Origin: Phoronis australis
Taxonomy: Eukaryota; Phoronida; Phoronidae
Length of the DNA stretch: 20,710 nucleotides
Direction: 5' to 3'
NCBI GenBank assembly: GCA_002633005.1
Contig: NMRA01000067.1
Span: forward strand, 1,060,270-1,080,979
In this document: positions 1 to 9,582 of the stretch, piece after piece
Layout of the letters: the number at the start of each line of letters is the position of its first letter
How positions within the stretch are numbered: the first letter of the stretch is position 1
Notes under the pieces: model-generated
Told to the model about the DNA's origin: nothing
The model's input: only the letters and a program-made list of their open reading frames with translations
Databases searched by the model: none
Position numbers and translations under genes: made by a program

Positions 1-57
1 CTCCCTCCCCCCTCCTCCCACCCCGTCTCACTCTCCCTCCCTTTCTCCCTCACTCGA
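1..57. repeat. CT-rich low-complexity tract
   Basis: This is an almost pure pyrimidine run (CTCCCTCC-type units) at the window edge. It abuts the 5' side of the broken LINE below. It may be a simple-sequence tract that the LINE inserted into or that grew at its truncated end. No gene is visible. Confidence 0.8.
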
Positions 58-59
58 AA

Positions 60-1313
60 TACAAGTTTTGGACTATATGGAAAAATGCATAAAATTCTAA
101 ATAGTATGTATGAAAATGTGAAGTCTTGCGTCTTGCTGAATGGTACGTAACCAATTTCTTCCAATCTAAAATGGGTGTAAGACAAGGGTGTCAATTGTCT
201 CCCTTTTTCTTCTCTCTATTTATAAATGATTTAGAAAGTGATTTACAAAATGTAAAGGGCTCGTGAGTAAATATTGGAATATTGAATTTATATTTGTTGT
301 TATTTGCCGATGATTTGGTTCTCGTCGCTGAAACCGCTATTGCCATGCAAAGATTAATTACCAAACTAGAAGAATATTGTAATAAATGGAAGCTTCAGGT
401 GAATATGTCGAAGACAAAAAATATAGTCTTTAGAAAAGGGGGATATTTGAGAACTTATGAAAAGTGGAAATAATTTGGCGAAATTGTACAAACGATTTCA
501 GAGTTTAATTATTTGGGTGTCATGTTTACTCCTAAAGGTGTATTTACGAAGGCGCAGAAAATATTAGCTGGAAAACTGGCAAAGGCTATTTTTGTATCAA
601 AAAGCCCATGTTTAAATACAAAGACATTCCTGTGCAAATGTGGTTTAAACTGTTTGACACAAAAATATTACCGATTTTATTGTATGGTTCTGAGATTTGG
701 GGATTTCATCCCGCTCAAGACATTGAAATCTTGCAAAATGAATTTTGTAAATTTTTGTTGGGACTTGGTCAGCATGTCTCAAACGCTGCAGTGAGGGAAG
801 AGTGACAATAAAGGTACATCTATTATTGAGAATCATTAAATACTGGTTAAAGGTTATCAAATTGTCAAGCCATCGTTATGTTAGTGCGTGCTACAATGTG
901 GAATATGAAATGGCTGAGCAAAATAAGTCTTACTGGGCTCTAAATGTTAAACGATTGTTATTTGCTTATGGTTTTGGAATTGTTTGGATACAACAAGGTG
1001 TGGGCGATGCTGCCTCATTTATAAGTGAATTAAACAACGATGCTTTGATATTGACATCCAGGATTTGAGAGACAATATATTTTCTCAATCGTTAGATGTT
1101 TATAAAATAGTTAAATGTAATTTTGTAGTTGAAAAATACGTAACATGTCTAGAAAATAGTGTTCACAGAATAGCCCTCGCAAGATAGATGCTCGGCACAT
1201 TCATTAATGTTCAGGGAAGGTTTAGTGGACTTGATAGAGAGGAGAGAATATGTCCCTGCTGTGACAGTGGGAACGTGGAAACAGAATTACACTTTCTTTT
1301 CGAATTAATTTAG
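60..1313 (+). pseudogene. Decayed non-LTR retrotransposon (LINE) reverse transcriptase, 3' part
   Basis: This is a 5'-truncated LINE ORF2 remnant. Reading across frames gives the RT block GVRQGCQLSP (from 171), the catalytic box FADDLVLVAET (around 303-335), the thumb-like LPILLYGSEIWGF block (about 680-710) and the region after it to about 1070. It ends in a C-terminal zinc-knuckle-like segment, CPCC...H (1251-1292). In-frame stops lie at 264 (TGA) and 471 (TAA) and near 1184. Frameshifts lie near 147-152, 600-608 and 800, so it cannot be active. The fingers region before about 85 and the endonuclease are missing, as expected from incomplete target-primed reverse transcription. The overall order (RT, connection, terminal Cys/His) fits a CR1/Jockey-like clade, but the clade is not certain. 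The element seems to end soon after 1313; no polyA tail is clear. Confidence 0.85.
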
Positions 1314-1821
1314 ATTTGAAAAAAATCTTGTACTCTTTATGTATTATATATTTGTAATGTGGGTTGGAGGCCTGTTACATGAAATAAACCTCTACTATAG
1401 ATATCAACCCTATATTACGCACGCAATTTGACTCTAAAATAGGTAAAAAGACACTGTTCTAAACTGTTGCTATCTATTTCCCAATAATGAGCGTCCTATT
1501 CTATCTACCTGTACGTAAGAGCGGTGGTCGATAATACACAGTATTTGGCTTATGATGTCAAACCAAAGAGAACAGGTTGCATACGTGTATTTTTAAAACT
1601 GACTTGAAGTGAGAAATCCCGTTCTGGTCGCGAACATCTCCAGCATGTTCCTTCAATTTAAGCACACTGCAAGCTCACCAAATCTTTTCTTTTGCACAAA
1701 TAAATGATTTTGTTTAGTGAAATTTGAAAGTGTATCTCACTCTTATTCTATCCTTCAAAATAACAACGCAATTATATCTTAACACCTGATATTGAAGTTG
1801 TCATAAAATTATATCCAGGCG
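1314..1821. other. Non-genic AT-rich DNA
   Basis: No ORF or RNA gene is supportable here. The first ~80 bases may be LINE 3' UTR. The rest shows no obvious repeat. Confidence 0.5.
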
Positions 1822-1883
1822 GTCTGGTACACCCCGTCTGCTACACGTCTGGTACACGTCTGGTACACGTTGTACCAGACGTG
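1822..1883. repeat. 11-bp minisatellite ending in a perfect palindrome
   Basis: Four copies of an 11-bp unit (GTCTGGTACAC and one variant with GCTAC) lie at 1822-1832, 1836-1846, 1847-1857 and 1858-1868. The last copies are followed by an inverted copy. This gives a perfect 13-bp inverted repeat (1855-1867 against 1871-1883) with a 3-nt loop, which would extrude as a tight hairpin. Confidence 0.85.
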
Positions 1884-1936
1884 CACAAGCTGCTCTGGCA
1901 GGACCATTACAATGATCATTTGGAACAATTTTATGC

Positions 1937-1942
1937 TTTATT
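1937..1942 (-). terminator. Polyadenylation signal AATAAA
   Basis: AATAAA on the minus strand overlaps the stop codon of the candidate terminal exon at 1941-2032, so the 3' UTR would be very short. Its position just at the end of a plausible coding exon is the only support. Confidence 0.35.
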
Positions 1943-2032
1943 AATTTCTAGGTAAAACACGAGCTGAGGAGATTGCTGTCTCCTCAAAAGTGTTCATAAC
2001 TTGGGCAATAAAAATATCAGGATTGCACCAAT
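1941..2032 (-). CDS. Candidate terminal exon, NTR/TIMP-like start
   Basis: This is an open stretch of 30 codons to a TAA at 1941-1943, starting after a TTTAG acceptor (AG at 2033-2034). It joins in phase to the signal-peptide exon at 2318-2417: the leftover G plus AT gives GAT, Asp. The first residues, WCNPDIFIAQV, resemble the early strand of netrin/TIMP-type (NTR) domains, where a Cys-Asn-x-Asp motif precedes an alternating hydrophobic strand ending in Ala-x-Val. A full NTR domain needs about 100 further residues, which are not here. The gene is therefore truncated, has further exons joined through a donor before the stop, or the likeness is chance. The acceptor's pyrimidine tract is weak. 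Confidence 0.3.
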
Positions 2033-2317
2033 CTAAACGTCGTATCGAGAAGATTTTCATGCGTAATCTGACGCAAAACGATTTATCAAGAAAAAAATTC
2101 AATAGAGTACGTTTAAACACACACTTTATTATCAAAAACGTCTAAGTTGTTGATCGTTGTGAAACTCTTTCGACACGTTGTCTACTAATACAGGACATGT
2201 TGGATCGTAACTGTGTACGAAAACTGTTGCCTTAAAGATACGCGTTTTAACAAACACCTTTGCAAAACAGACTGGCTTAACAACGTGTTTCCGTTTGTCG
2301 CGGCTACTTGATCTCAC

Positions 2318-2417
2318 CTGTAGTGATGGCCTGTGTTTGTGTCGTTGCCATCGTTATCGCGTGCACATATTGCGTCATGCAGAAAACTATTCCTAGCACG
2401 ACAGTTTTCCTCGCCAT
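2318..2417 (-). CDS. Candidate first coding exon with signal peptide
   Basis: An ATG in good context (CAAGATGG) at 2415-2417 opens 33 codons plus one base and ends at a strong donor, CAG|GTGAGAT (exon end 2318, phase 1). The peptide starts MARKTVVLGIVFCMTQYVHA: a basic n-region, a hydrophobic core and an A-x-A-like end, which is a convincing secretory signal. A Thr-rich stretch follows. The start, signal and donor together make this a better exon than its length suggests. It would splice in frame to 1941-2032, giving a secreted product of about 64 residues. A full-length gene may have more exons. No promoter element is clear upstream. Confidence 0.4.
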
Positions 2418-3162
2418 CTTGTTTTTCTTCGCCGTGACCAACAATCCATCCATTAGTCGATTTAGAGCATTAACGCTGTAACCAATTCTTCACCAACGTA
2501 ACGACAACGAGTTAACTTTGTTACTCATAAGCAGGTGAATTGAAAGGAGCCTTAATTTTCTCAGTAATCGTCGGAATTGAAGTTATTAATCGGTAACTTT
2601 CACATAGAAAAGGTTGACGTTATTCGCTGAAGAACAAAATCAATATTTCCATTCAGATTGTGAACAATGCAATTGGCAAACATATACGTACAACGTTTAG
2701 TGTTTTGTTATATTCTGGGAAAATCCATAAAGGCGGTGGCATGGTAACTGAGAATGGAGTTAGGGGAACCTTTACACACACCGTCAGTTCCGTCTTCACT
2801 TTGGGTTCGAACATGAAACGGAGATCAAAATGACAATGGACATTCATGTATTTTTTTAGAAATCCACACCAGTTCCTAACAAATCAAAAGGATCAATTTA
2901 TTAATTTATGGAAGAATTGCAAACGAGAATCCGCACAAACCAGGTTTTTATGAGAGCCTGGGAGATTAGCTGGCTTTGTACTAACATTAGTCAGAGGGTC
3001 ATAACCAGAACAAGTAGGTTTCGTGAGTACTTAGACCTGGCGATTTCATTTTGACGTTTTGACTTTTTACACCTCCTTCATACGAGTCTTTAATGTATGA
3101 AAATATGTTTACGTAACTTACGAAAAACAACTCGTGTATTTATTTGCATAACTTAATCTCTC
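2418..3162. other. Non-genic DNA upstream of candidate secreted gene
   Basis: No supportable ORF, RNA gene or strong repeat is seen. It may contain the promoter of the minus-strand exon at 2318-2417. Confidence 0.4.
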
Positions 3163-3189
3163 TGTGCGTGCGTGCGTGCGCGCGTGCGT
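3163..3189. repeat. (TGCG)n / (GTGC)n microsatellite
   Basis: A short run of GTGC/GCGT tetramers with a GCGCGC interruption, continuing into a few GT dinucleotides. The alternating purine-pyrimidine sequence could adopt Z-DNA. Confidence 0.8.
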
Positions 3190-5665
3190 TAGTGTGTACA
3201 TTTATATATTATCACTGTTTTGTATAACTAATTTGTGCAAAGTTTAGCTGCTACCCTGATCTAATGTTAATTAGAATTTACCTATACTCGTGAAACATTA
3301 CAAAGTGAAAAGGTTACCTTGTAAAACAATCCAGTACTTTGTATTACCGACAGCGTATTTGCCAACAGGTCCTCTCTTGGCGAACAGGCCCACTTTTTCA
3401 ATATTTTCCCGATGCAATGATGCCCCATCAAAATGTCCCGCAAAATTGACATATCATCATGTACTATTGCAATTTCTCCTATTTTCTCGTTGGACGTTCA
3501 TGGGTTTTCGCGACACCCACAGTTTCCAGTTGGACTAAAAACAAAAAAAAGAAAAACATCGCCCGGTAGTTTTAGTCATTTTAGCATGCGTAATCTCTCA
3601 CTCAGTGTGTTGCGGCGTAGGCCTATGCCACTCTCTTCAATCCATTTGTTCTGGTTTTCTATTCATGAACGTTGATAAATTGTTTGCAACAGGTGAACAT
3701 TGTCTCTTAATTATGAATATTGTTAGTTTCCAGAGTCCATTTTCTTTACCAACATAATCGTAAAATGTGTACACTACATGTACCAGTATCACTAATTTTA
3801 ACTTTATAAAGAAATGAGTATATTTTCTAAAATCCTAATAATTTAGTACCGAACTGCAATCCATGTAATAAGCTATCCAGAAGTATATCTCAAAACTACA
3901 CAAAAGACACGACATCAAATGTCCAATGAAATGTAAAGATGTATTATTTTCAATGAATGCTTGACTAAACTCTTCACAGCAACTGTGAAAGATCCATATT
4001 CTAAAATCTAGTTGTCTATAGTCCGGTTGCAATCTTTTCAATCATTGAAACTATTTTCTTTTTTTCAAGGTGATCTATATTTATTGAAGAATACACAGAA
4101 CATACAAAGAAAACAACGACAAACCCAGAAATCGCGAAGCATTATATCTGGGTTGTAGACAGTACATAGATAAAAGTATTTTACATAGAACTATACACAT
4201 GTAAGTAGTATCTAATACAAGTATTCAAATATTTAGATACGCTATTACAAACATTAAAAACAAAAACATGTGCAGACATGTAAATCAGAACAAGATTAAT
4301 AAGGGATGCGTGAAAATTTACTACCATGGCTTAAGAGGAATTCGTTGAGAAAAAGGTCAAAGTTTAGACTACAATTTAATAATAATGTAACGTTGGTAGA
4401 GATGTTATTACAGGAATTGAAAGCCTTTAAAAATTAATTGGTTTTCAATGAGTGGACGAAAAAGTGAGTTCTCGGGTATTCGATGAGGCACATTTGAAAA
4501 AAATATGAGGATAATATTAATGGTCACCACATTTCCAATTTGGAGAGACATTACTAAAGTTGTGTCTAAATTTGTCGAAGTTAAGTAGTCATTTGTAAAA
4601 TGTCAACCTCTCTGGTTTATTTCATTTCATGTTGTTTTTGCACCTTAACTTAATTGACATTACAAATTTATTAGACGACTAATTCATTAATTTATCAGCA
4701 AAATAGTTCACGAAGGATTTAGTTATTACAGTATTTGTCATTCTTTTCGCATTTTGATGTCACTCTTAGTTTTTAAAATAATTGTTTAACTTGTCAGACA
4801 TGTAAAGTAATAATTATTTATAAATTCAATTATTTATATTTTCTTCGGGTGTATAAAGGGCTTTTTAACGATATGATTTATGGAATTCCGTTGAAAAACG
4901 GCGTAGTTGAAAAACGTTTTAATGACACTTTTCCCACTGGCCTAGTGTTAAAGTATTTAGGCTATTTGTTATCGTTTGTCCTAGATACATGATTCTATCG
5001 TAGTTTAGCTCGGGCGGTGCTTGGTTACGTGGATATATTTTAAAGAAACTGCAAATTTTCTAAATTATGGTAATACGTCTAGGAAGCGGTATTATCCACG
5101 GCAAGCAGATGATCCTCCGTTTGACAACGTATCACGTGGTGAATACCTTGCCGGTTGACGTTTGAAACAATTTAAATCAACTTAAATGTATATAATGAAC
5201 ATATTGATTAAATATTTCAATTTTCCACAAAATTTGTAAGTAATATGGTTCGCAATGAACCTAAGACAAAAATTCAATCTGTCCGTGATCACGATTTCTG
5301 AGTACTGCCATTGTCCGTGCTCCGTCTTCTAATGAGTTTTCTATCTTCAAACAAATGTTTCAGTTAGGTCTCAATTCAGTCTGCCGAATTTCAGGTATTT
5401 ACCTCCAAGAGAATTAGTGCTGTGGTTGAAATTCATTACATCGAATTTCAGGCATTCCCGTAATTAGACAAATAACATTGCTACTTCCGTTCTATTGTGA
5501 GTATAACACCTCAGTTCCCAAGAACGCAAAGGATTTGACTTGATGTTGTGCATACGTTTTTACCATACGAGTCAACTCCTCAAATTAAGTTTGACTAATT
5601 TGACACATAATAAATTTAAAATGACACGTGTCGTGACCGGATAAAATTCGACACTGTAGAAATGA
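3190..5665. other. Long AT-rich non-genic stretch
   Basis: Nothing coding is supportable here; the short ORFs lack domain-like composition or splice context. One small inverted repeat (AACCCAGA...TCTGGGTT, about 4122-4155) is seen. The block from about 4060 to 4520 has a transposon-like feel but I cannot assign it. Confidence 0.5.
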
Positions 5666-5701
5666 GTAAAACACGTTAAAATCCGGTAAAAATGTATCAA
5701 A

Positions 5702-5748
5702 AACACTAGCTTTCGAGCCTTAGTGAGTGCGGCTCTTCATCAGGTGTC
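5702..5748 (-). ncRNA. Hammerhead ribozyme motif (type I, minimal stem III)
   Basis: Read on the minus strand, the parts fall in hammerhead order. Stem I 5' strand GACAC (5748-5744) precedes core CTGATGA (5743-5737). Stem II is GAGCC/GGCTC (5735-5731 with 5719-5715) with an 11-nt loop. GAA follows (5714-5712). Stem III is a 4-nt palindrome AGCT (5711-5708), with cleavage nucleotide A (5707). Stem I 3' strand GTGTT (5706-5702) pairs with GACAC, one pair being G-U. The A15.1-U16.1 pair is kept. Odd points are one extra A between the core and stem II (5736), and a loop-less stem III that would need two copies to pair, as known for retroelement hammerheads. Predicted cleavage is between 5707 and 5706. 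Activity is unproven. Confidence 0.6.
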
Positions 5749-5795
5749 GGTGACGACAAGTGGCGCGAAAGGCTTAATTATACCAACTTGTCTTC

Positions 5796-5840
5796 ATACC
5801 TGCGAAAAAGCCGCACTCATTAAAGCTCGAAAACTAGTGT
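5796..5840 (+). ncRNA. Degenerate hammerhead copy
   Basis: This is the partner of the motif at 5702-5748, on the other strand. Stem II halves (AAGCC / AGCTC), CGAAA and CTAGTGTTTT are kept, but the catalytic box CTGATGA has become CTGCGAA, so it should be dead. Confidence 0.5.
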
Positions 5841-5970
5841 TTTTATATACATTTTTACCGGATTTTAAAGCATTTTACCTGTTTCAACTTTTTCTATTTT
5901 GACACAGATTGCCAATAACTTTTTATCCCGTACGCGTTGAATCTATCGAGTGCAATACAGCCAAGCAATA

Positions 5971-6034
5971 ATGTTTTCCGTATTCACCTCCTGCACTACT
6001 TCAACAGTGACCTGTGATATGGAAAGTTCTAAAG
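5971..6034 (+). CDS. Weak candidate exon (small two-exon ORF, part 1)
   Basis: ATG at 5971 opens 21 codons plus one base and ends at a strong donor, AAAG|GTAGGT (6034/6035). The peptide is Ser/Thr-rich with no recognised domain. Its only support is the good donor and the in-phase match to a good acceptor at 6293-6294. Confidence 0.2.
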
Positions 6035-6294
6035 GTAGGTCAATGTCAACTCGACGTCGTTAGCCGGTTCGATCATCGAATTTTCCGAATATAGTTTAAA
6101 GTAATACAATTGCAGCTGTATAAATAACACTAGACATGCAACCAGGCCCTAAACGTAACATCTGGTACAAACTGTTGCTTATATGACACTTCTGTCTCAG
6201 TTTTCAATGGCTAAATATTGTATCGTCTGCAACTCAGGCGCCGATTCCTCTGTAACTACAGTATCAAATATTGTTGTTGTTTAACTATTTTCAG

Positions 6295-6404
6295 ATGATG
6301 TTACAAGTTCAATGCACAGTTACCGTTGTTATTTCTTATCAATTTATAAATCGTTGCATATAAAATTGCAACCTAACGCCCATGTACCTACATGTAGGAT
6401 GTGA
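6295..6404 (+). CDS. Weak candidate exon (small two-exon ORF, part 2)
   Basis: This follows a strong acceptor (AACTATTTTCAG). Joined to 5971-6034 in phase 1 it stays open for 36 codons to a TGA at 6402-6404. No domain is recognised. It could be chance, or one end of a degraded gene. Confidence 0.2.
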
Positions 6405-6510
6405 TCCGCCACGTGAAAAGTCTGAGTGAAGTATTTAAAAAATCTGCCGAACAAATGAAAGAAACTTAGGAATTTGAAACGTATGGGATAAATACAAAAC
6501 GTACCTCGAT

Positions 6511-6605
6511 TGGCGTAGATGAAGTAATATTCCACTCTACATTATTCCGCGTATCGTCCGAGACCGCGGAATAATGTCTCGTGGGATATTTCTTCATCTA
6601 CGCCA
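6511..6605. repeat. Foldback / MITE-like inverted repeat
   Basis: Arms 6511-6551 and 6565-6605 match at 36 of 41 positions around a 13-nt loop. Weaker similarity with small gaps extends outward (an ATAAA-x-ACAAAAC block about 6489-6500 against 6618-6637), so the original arms were perhaps 65 bp. No ORF lies inside. This fits a small non-autonomous DNA element or snap-back repeat. Target duplications are not clear. Confidence 0.75.
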
Positions 6606-6743
6606 CTCTCGGTAGGCCTAAGTTTTGTGTTTTTATACAAAACAGAGTCTGGTTTTCAGTACATTCCATAGATTCCACGATTTCCAAAATTGGTATTTAT
6701 TTTAAACATCTCCTGACCAATATTGTTTGATGTCATCATTGGC

Positions 6744-6938
6744 TCAGCCAAGGACTTGATCCCATTTAATACCACATTCGCGATATTTTGACACTCTTCT
6801 TGTCAACACCGTTGGCAGAAATATGAAGTGAAACACGCCAACGGTAAATTGGGTTGTGTTCAGGTGCTGCCGGACCATGCCACCCGACACCCAGGTCACA
6901 AGCTGGTCACACAGAGATCGGTAGACTGGCGTATCCAT
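6744..6938 (-). CDS. Small ORF, unknown
   Basis: 64 codons open with an ATG in a good context (AAAAATGG). The peptide has a hydrophobic patch (TVGVFHFIFLPTVL) and an otherwise natural-looking composition, but no recognised domain, no clear splice partners and no polyA signal nearby. It could be a gene fossil or chance. Confidence 0.2.
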   Translation of the reverse strand: MDTPVYRSLCDQLVTWVSGGMVRQHLNTTQFTVGVFHFIFLPTVLTRRVSKYRECGIKWDQVLG

Positions 6939-7422
6939 TTTTCACTTTGTTTTTCTTTGTAATATAATAATGACAAGCATTTATCGGTAACCGGCTGATG
7001 TGCGCCTAAGCTACGATATCCATGCGACCTGTATTGTTGTCTCCAACAAAGACGCAACAAAGGAAAACAATGGTAGCTGATGATAACCGTGCGACGCATG
7101 GATGTCACAAGTTAAACATGTGAGCTCCATACGAAGATTTGTCGACATCTCCTAAGCTGAATTATCTGAGCGCATTAATGAAATTCTCAAAACTTTTATC
7201 ATACATCAATTATATTAATTCACATACACATGCTCAGTTTGAACAACATCTGCAAATTACAACACATGATACATAGATATAGTGAATCTTCAAAGATCAG
7301 TCTACATATGTCATGATATCTCCGTACTACAACGGTGCCTTGATTTAACAGTTTTTCATGTTGGTTATACCATGAATAATTGTGCTTGTATATTGTAGTA
7401 TCTGGTGGAGTGCACTGATTTT

Positions 7423-7487
7423 CGAACTAGTGCTCTTCGCTCGCCGAGCTAGTGCACGCCGGTCGCTGAGCTAATGCCACCAGTCGC
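7423..7487. repeat. 22-bp imperfect minisatellite, three units
   Basis: Units at 7423-7444, 7445-7466 and 7467-7487 share the frame CGAGCTAGTGC...GTCGC. The block is GC-rich compared with its surroundings. Confidence 0.65.
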
Positions 7488-8525
7488 CACGGCGACGAGA
7501 CGGGCCTCAATTTCTTGAATGGCCCTAAGCTGCTGCTTTTTAACTTAACGGATTGCTTCCCAGTGGCCACAACTTTTGAATAGCATCTATATGAGGAGAT
7601 GGAGCTCCTTTTTAATCTACCATTGTCTTAGAAATAAATAATGGAAAGGACCCTGAACATTTGTGAAACAAATGTGTAAAGATGTAGTATTGTTACTTTG
7701 ACCACAATAAGGTAGAAAATGAAATTCGTTTGACCGAGGCACCATAAAAAGTAAGGATACCGGCGACGTCCTCTCGTGTCTTGCGGTGGTGTAGTCGCGT
7801 GGAAAATAGTGGCGGACCCAGAACACAAAGAAGGAATGAAATAGACGAAATGCTGGTTACTTTTTACTATGAAAAATTTACTTTAATAATGTCCAAAACA
7901 AGACGGGAATATAAGTCTATTGCGGGGACACATTCACTGGCAGCAGAAAAGTGATGGGACGACACCCCACGCATCCCCTAAAACATTCTTTCATGGGAAT
8001 ACAGGCCTACTATGACCCACAGCAATTGAGTGACGTGATTAAACTAACAGAGTGTGACGAGAAAAGTATGTGACAAAGCTGCAAATAACCTTTGAAGGCC
8101 ATTGCACTTCCGATGCCATTCTGGAAAATTTTATGGACGGTGATAAGGGTTGCGTTCCTCTGATGAAGGATTTACTCTGCGGGCTAGTGTTCTGCAGCCC
8201 GTAGCCTTAGGCTTCAATTCCCAAATCTGAAGTCAAAGGTAAGGTTGCTGGCTGTTAGCTTTCAAAATCTTACCGCCAACCGGCATTATCAGGTGGCCCG
8301 TCATCCCCAGCTAGGATATGGGATTTATGTGCTTGGTATACATTCTCAAGCCGATCTTTCAATACCTTCACCATAAAGTCAGTTGGCCCCGGAATCAAAC
8401 CACTCGCACCTACTACACCCGGAGGCATGCTGCAGGATTTCAATTTGGTCGTGTCCGCGGGTGTGTATGCGATACCGAAACTTTCGGGTTGCTGGTTGTC
8501 TAAGAAGTCTTAACAGAATCAAGCA
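7488..8525. other. Non-genic DNA, downstream of 7TM exon
   Basis: No coding exon is supportable. It should contain the 3' UTR of the minus-strand receptor gene, but I found no AATAAA on that strand close to the stop. 8175-8208 has a small GC hairpin (GCGGGCT...AGCCCG). Confidence 0.4.
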
Positions 8526-9081
8526 TTAATCGCAAGCTCCGGCATCACGGTCTTGGATATTGGAATCCAGTGTATAATTTGTATTCTCAAACCAACGCCC
8601 TAGCAATGTTTTATATTCACGAAGCACAACTGGCCTGAACAAGAATGATACCGCGACCATACACCCCTGCGACGCATTAAGGATGATGAATAAATACGAA
8701 ATCCACTCCAGCTTAGTGATTTCTGCCAAAAAACCAACTGTCCAAGTCAAGCCCGACACGGCGCATAATCGAAGCAGGACATTAACAACACTCCACCGCT
8801 GGTTCTTACATAGGGCATTCATTTGGTTCTTCATCCTGGCAAGACGAAAGCATATGAAGATAACGGAGATCACATTGACCGCAATGCAGAGGGCGATGGG
8901 TAAAGCAAAGAAATAGCCAATGGCCCGAGGTTCCGATATCCAACAAATGGCGTCCCCATAGCCGACTTCAAATCTAAGCACTTTAGAGAAGTTTAAAACC
9001 ACAGACGTCACCACAATTGNCTCCACAACCAGAGCCACCGAAGGAATGCATTGGTCCGCAATAAACTTGTCTACAGATTTT
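8526..9081 (-). CDS. Secretin/adhesion-type GPCR, last exon (TM4-TM7 and tail)
   Basis: This exon starts after a TTCCTTTTCAG acceptor (AG 9083-9082; first exon base 9081, completing a codon begun upstream) and ends at TAA 8528-8526. It encodes the second half of a family B2-like seven-helix receptor. TM4 is followed by an ECL2 with the conserved Cys-Trp pair (GDAICWIS). TM5 is YFFALPIALCIAVNV and TM6 carries SGLTWTVGF. TM7 is FIILNASQG...FLF, where adhesion receptors typically have N-x-x-Q-G. A ~35-residue cytoplasmic tail follows. No stop interrupts it; one codon contains the ambiguous base at 9020. The natural partner is the somatomedin B exon upstream on the same strand, but TM1-TM3 are not found between them and the phases differ. 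Confidence 0.88.
9020..9020. other. Ambiguous base N
   Basis: This is the only unresolved base in the window, inside the TM4 codons of the 7TM exon. It makes one residue unknown and hints at low coverage or a join in this locus. Confidence 0.99.
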
Positions 9082-9083
9082 CT

Positions 9084-9582
9084 GAAAAGGAATGCATAAA
9101 TTTACGTGGGAATTTAACGTGAAAACAGAGAAAAGAAAAATGCATTATGTAAATATTGGTTACGTGCAACCTTAAACATTTAAAAGTGTGTTTTCAGTCG
9201 AAGTCTGCGGCCTAGACAGGGTTTTTGCCCACTGGAATAAAAAACAACGTTGCCGCCTCCCGTGTAGCCACCAATTTCGTGCCACCCCTTGTCATCGTAT
9301 ATTTTTTGTCGTTCTGTCCTGTCATTTCTGCCGACCCCCGTTATCAAAACAACGTTTCGTACGGCTCACCACTGATTTTGTTTCAACCCCGGACGTCAAT
9401 GCCCCTTCGTCATTTCGTCATTGCCGCCTCTGTCAGGGCGTCAGACGGGGCGGATCTCCTTTCCTACAACGTCAGTGGTTGACTGAGTCGTAATTACAGT
9501 ATGCCGTCCGCTGCACTGTCACTTAAGCAGGTCCTCGAGGCTAATAGCTCGTCAGTACTCAACAATTTTATAAAATACTTAC
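9084..9582 (-). other. Intron or deletion gap between receptor exons
   Basis: This ~500-bp interval is flanked by a good donor (GTAAGT, 9582-9577) and a good acceptor. No minus-strand ORF of useful length with TM character is present. The stretch from 9215 to 9480 is more GC-rich than its surroundings and opens spuriously on the plus strand, which suggests a repeat insert. The expected TM1-TM3 exon is missing. Confidence 0.6.

Larger units (their letters stand above)
5666..5878. repeat. Inverted pair of Penelope-like/hammerhead repeats
   Basis: Two diverged copies of one sequence lie head to head: 5666-5747 (minus orientation) and 5796-5878 (plus orientation), around a 48-bp spacer. The ~69-bp core of the arms matches at roughly 85-90 percent by eye. 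Each arm, read outward, has a CTGATGA-type box, a GC-rich stem, CGAAA, CTAGTG and then a run leading to ACCGGATTTTAA. That order is the one found at the ends of Penelope-like retroelements that carry hammerhead motifs. The similarity fades about 15 bp beyond each arm. It is a remnant of terminal repeats only; no Penelope RT or GIY-YIG domain is nearby. Confidence 0.7.

Noticed and set aside
2132-2317. Minus-strand 61-codon ORF directly next to the signal-peptide exon
   Set aside because: It begins with the GTGAG of the splice donor, so it is read as intron; no domain is seen.
6896-7108. Minus-strand 70-codon ORF overlapping the 6744-6938 ORF
   Set aside because: Different frame, no domain, no splice support.
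8159-8210. Second CTGATGA box near a hairpin, possible hammerhead
   Set aside because: No GAA(A) follows the stem in the right place, so the core is incomplete.
8375-8400. Minus-strand GGTTTGATTCC resembling a tRNA B box (SINE head)
   Set aside because: No A box or cloverleaf at the right distance, so neither a tRNA nor a SINE can be supported.
9188-9493. Plus-strand 101-codon ORF in the receptor intron
   Set aside because: No domain, GC-rich low-quality composition and overlapping alternative frames; more likely a repeat insert than a gene.
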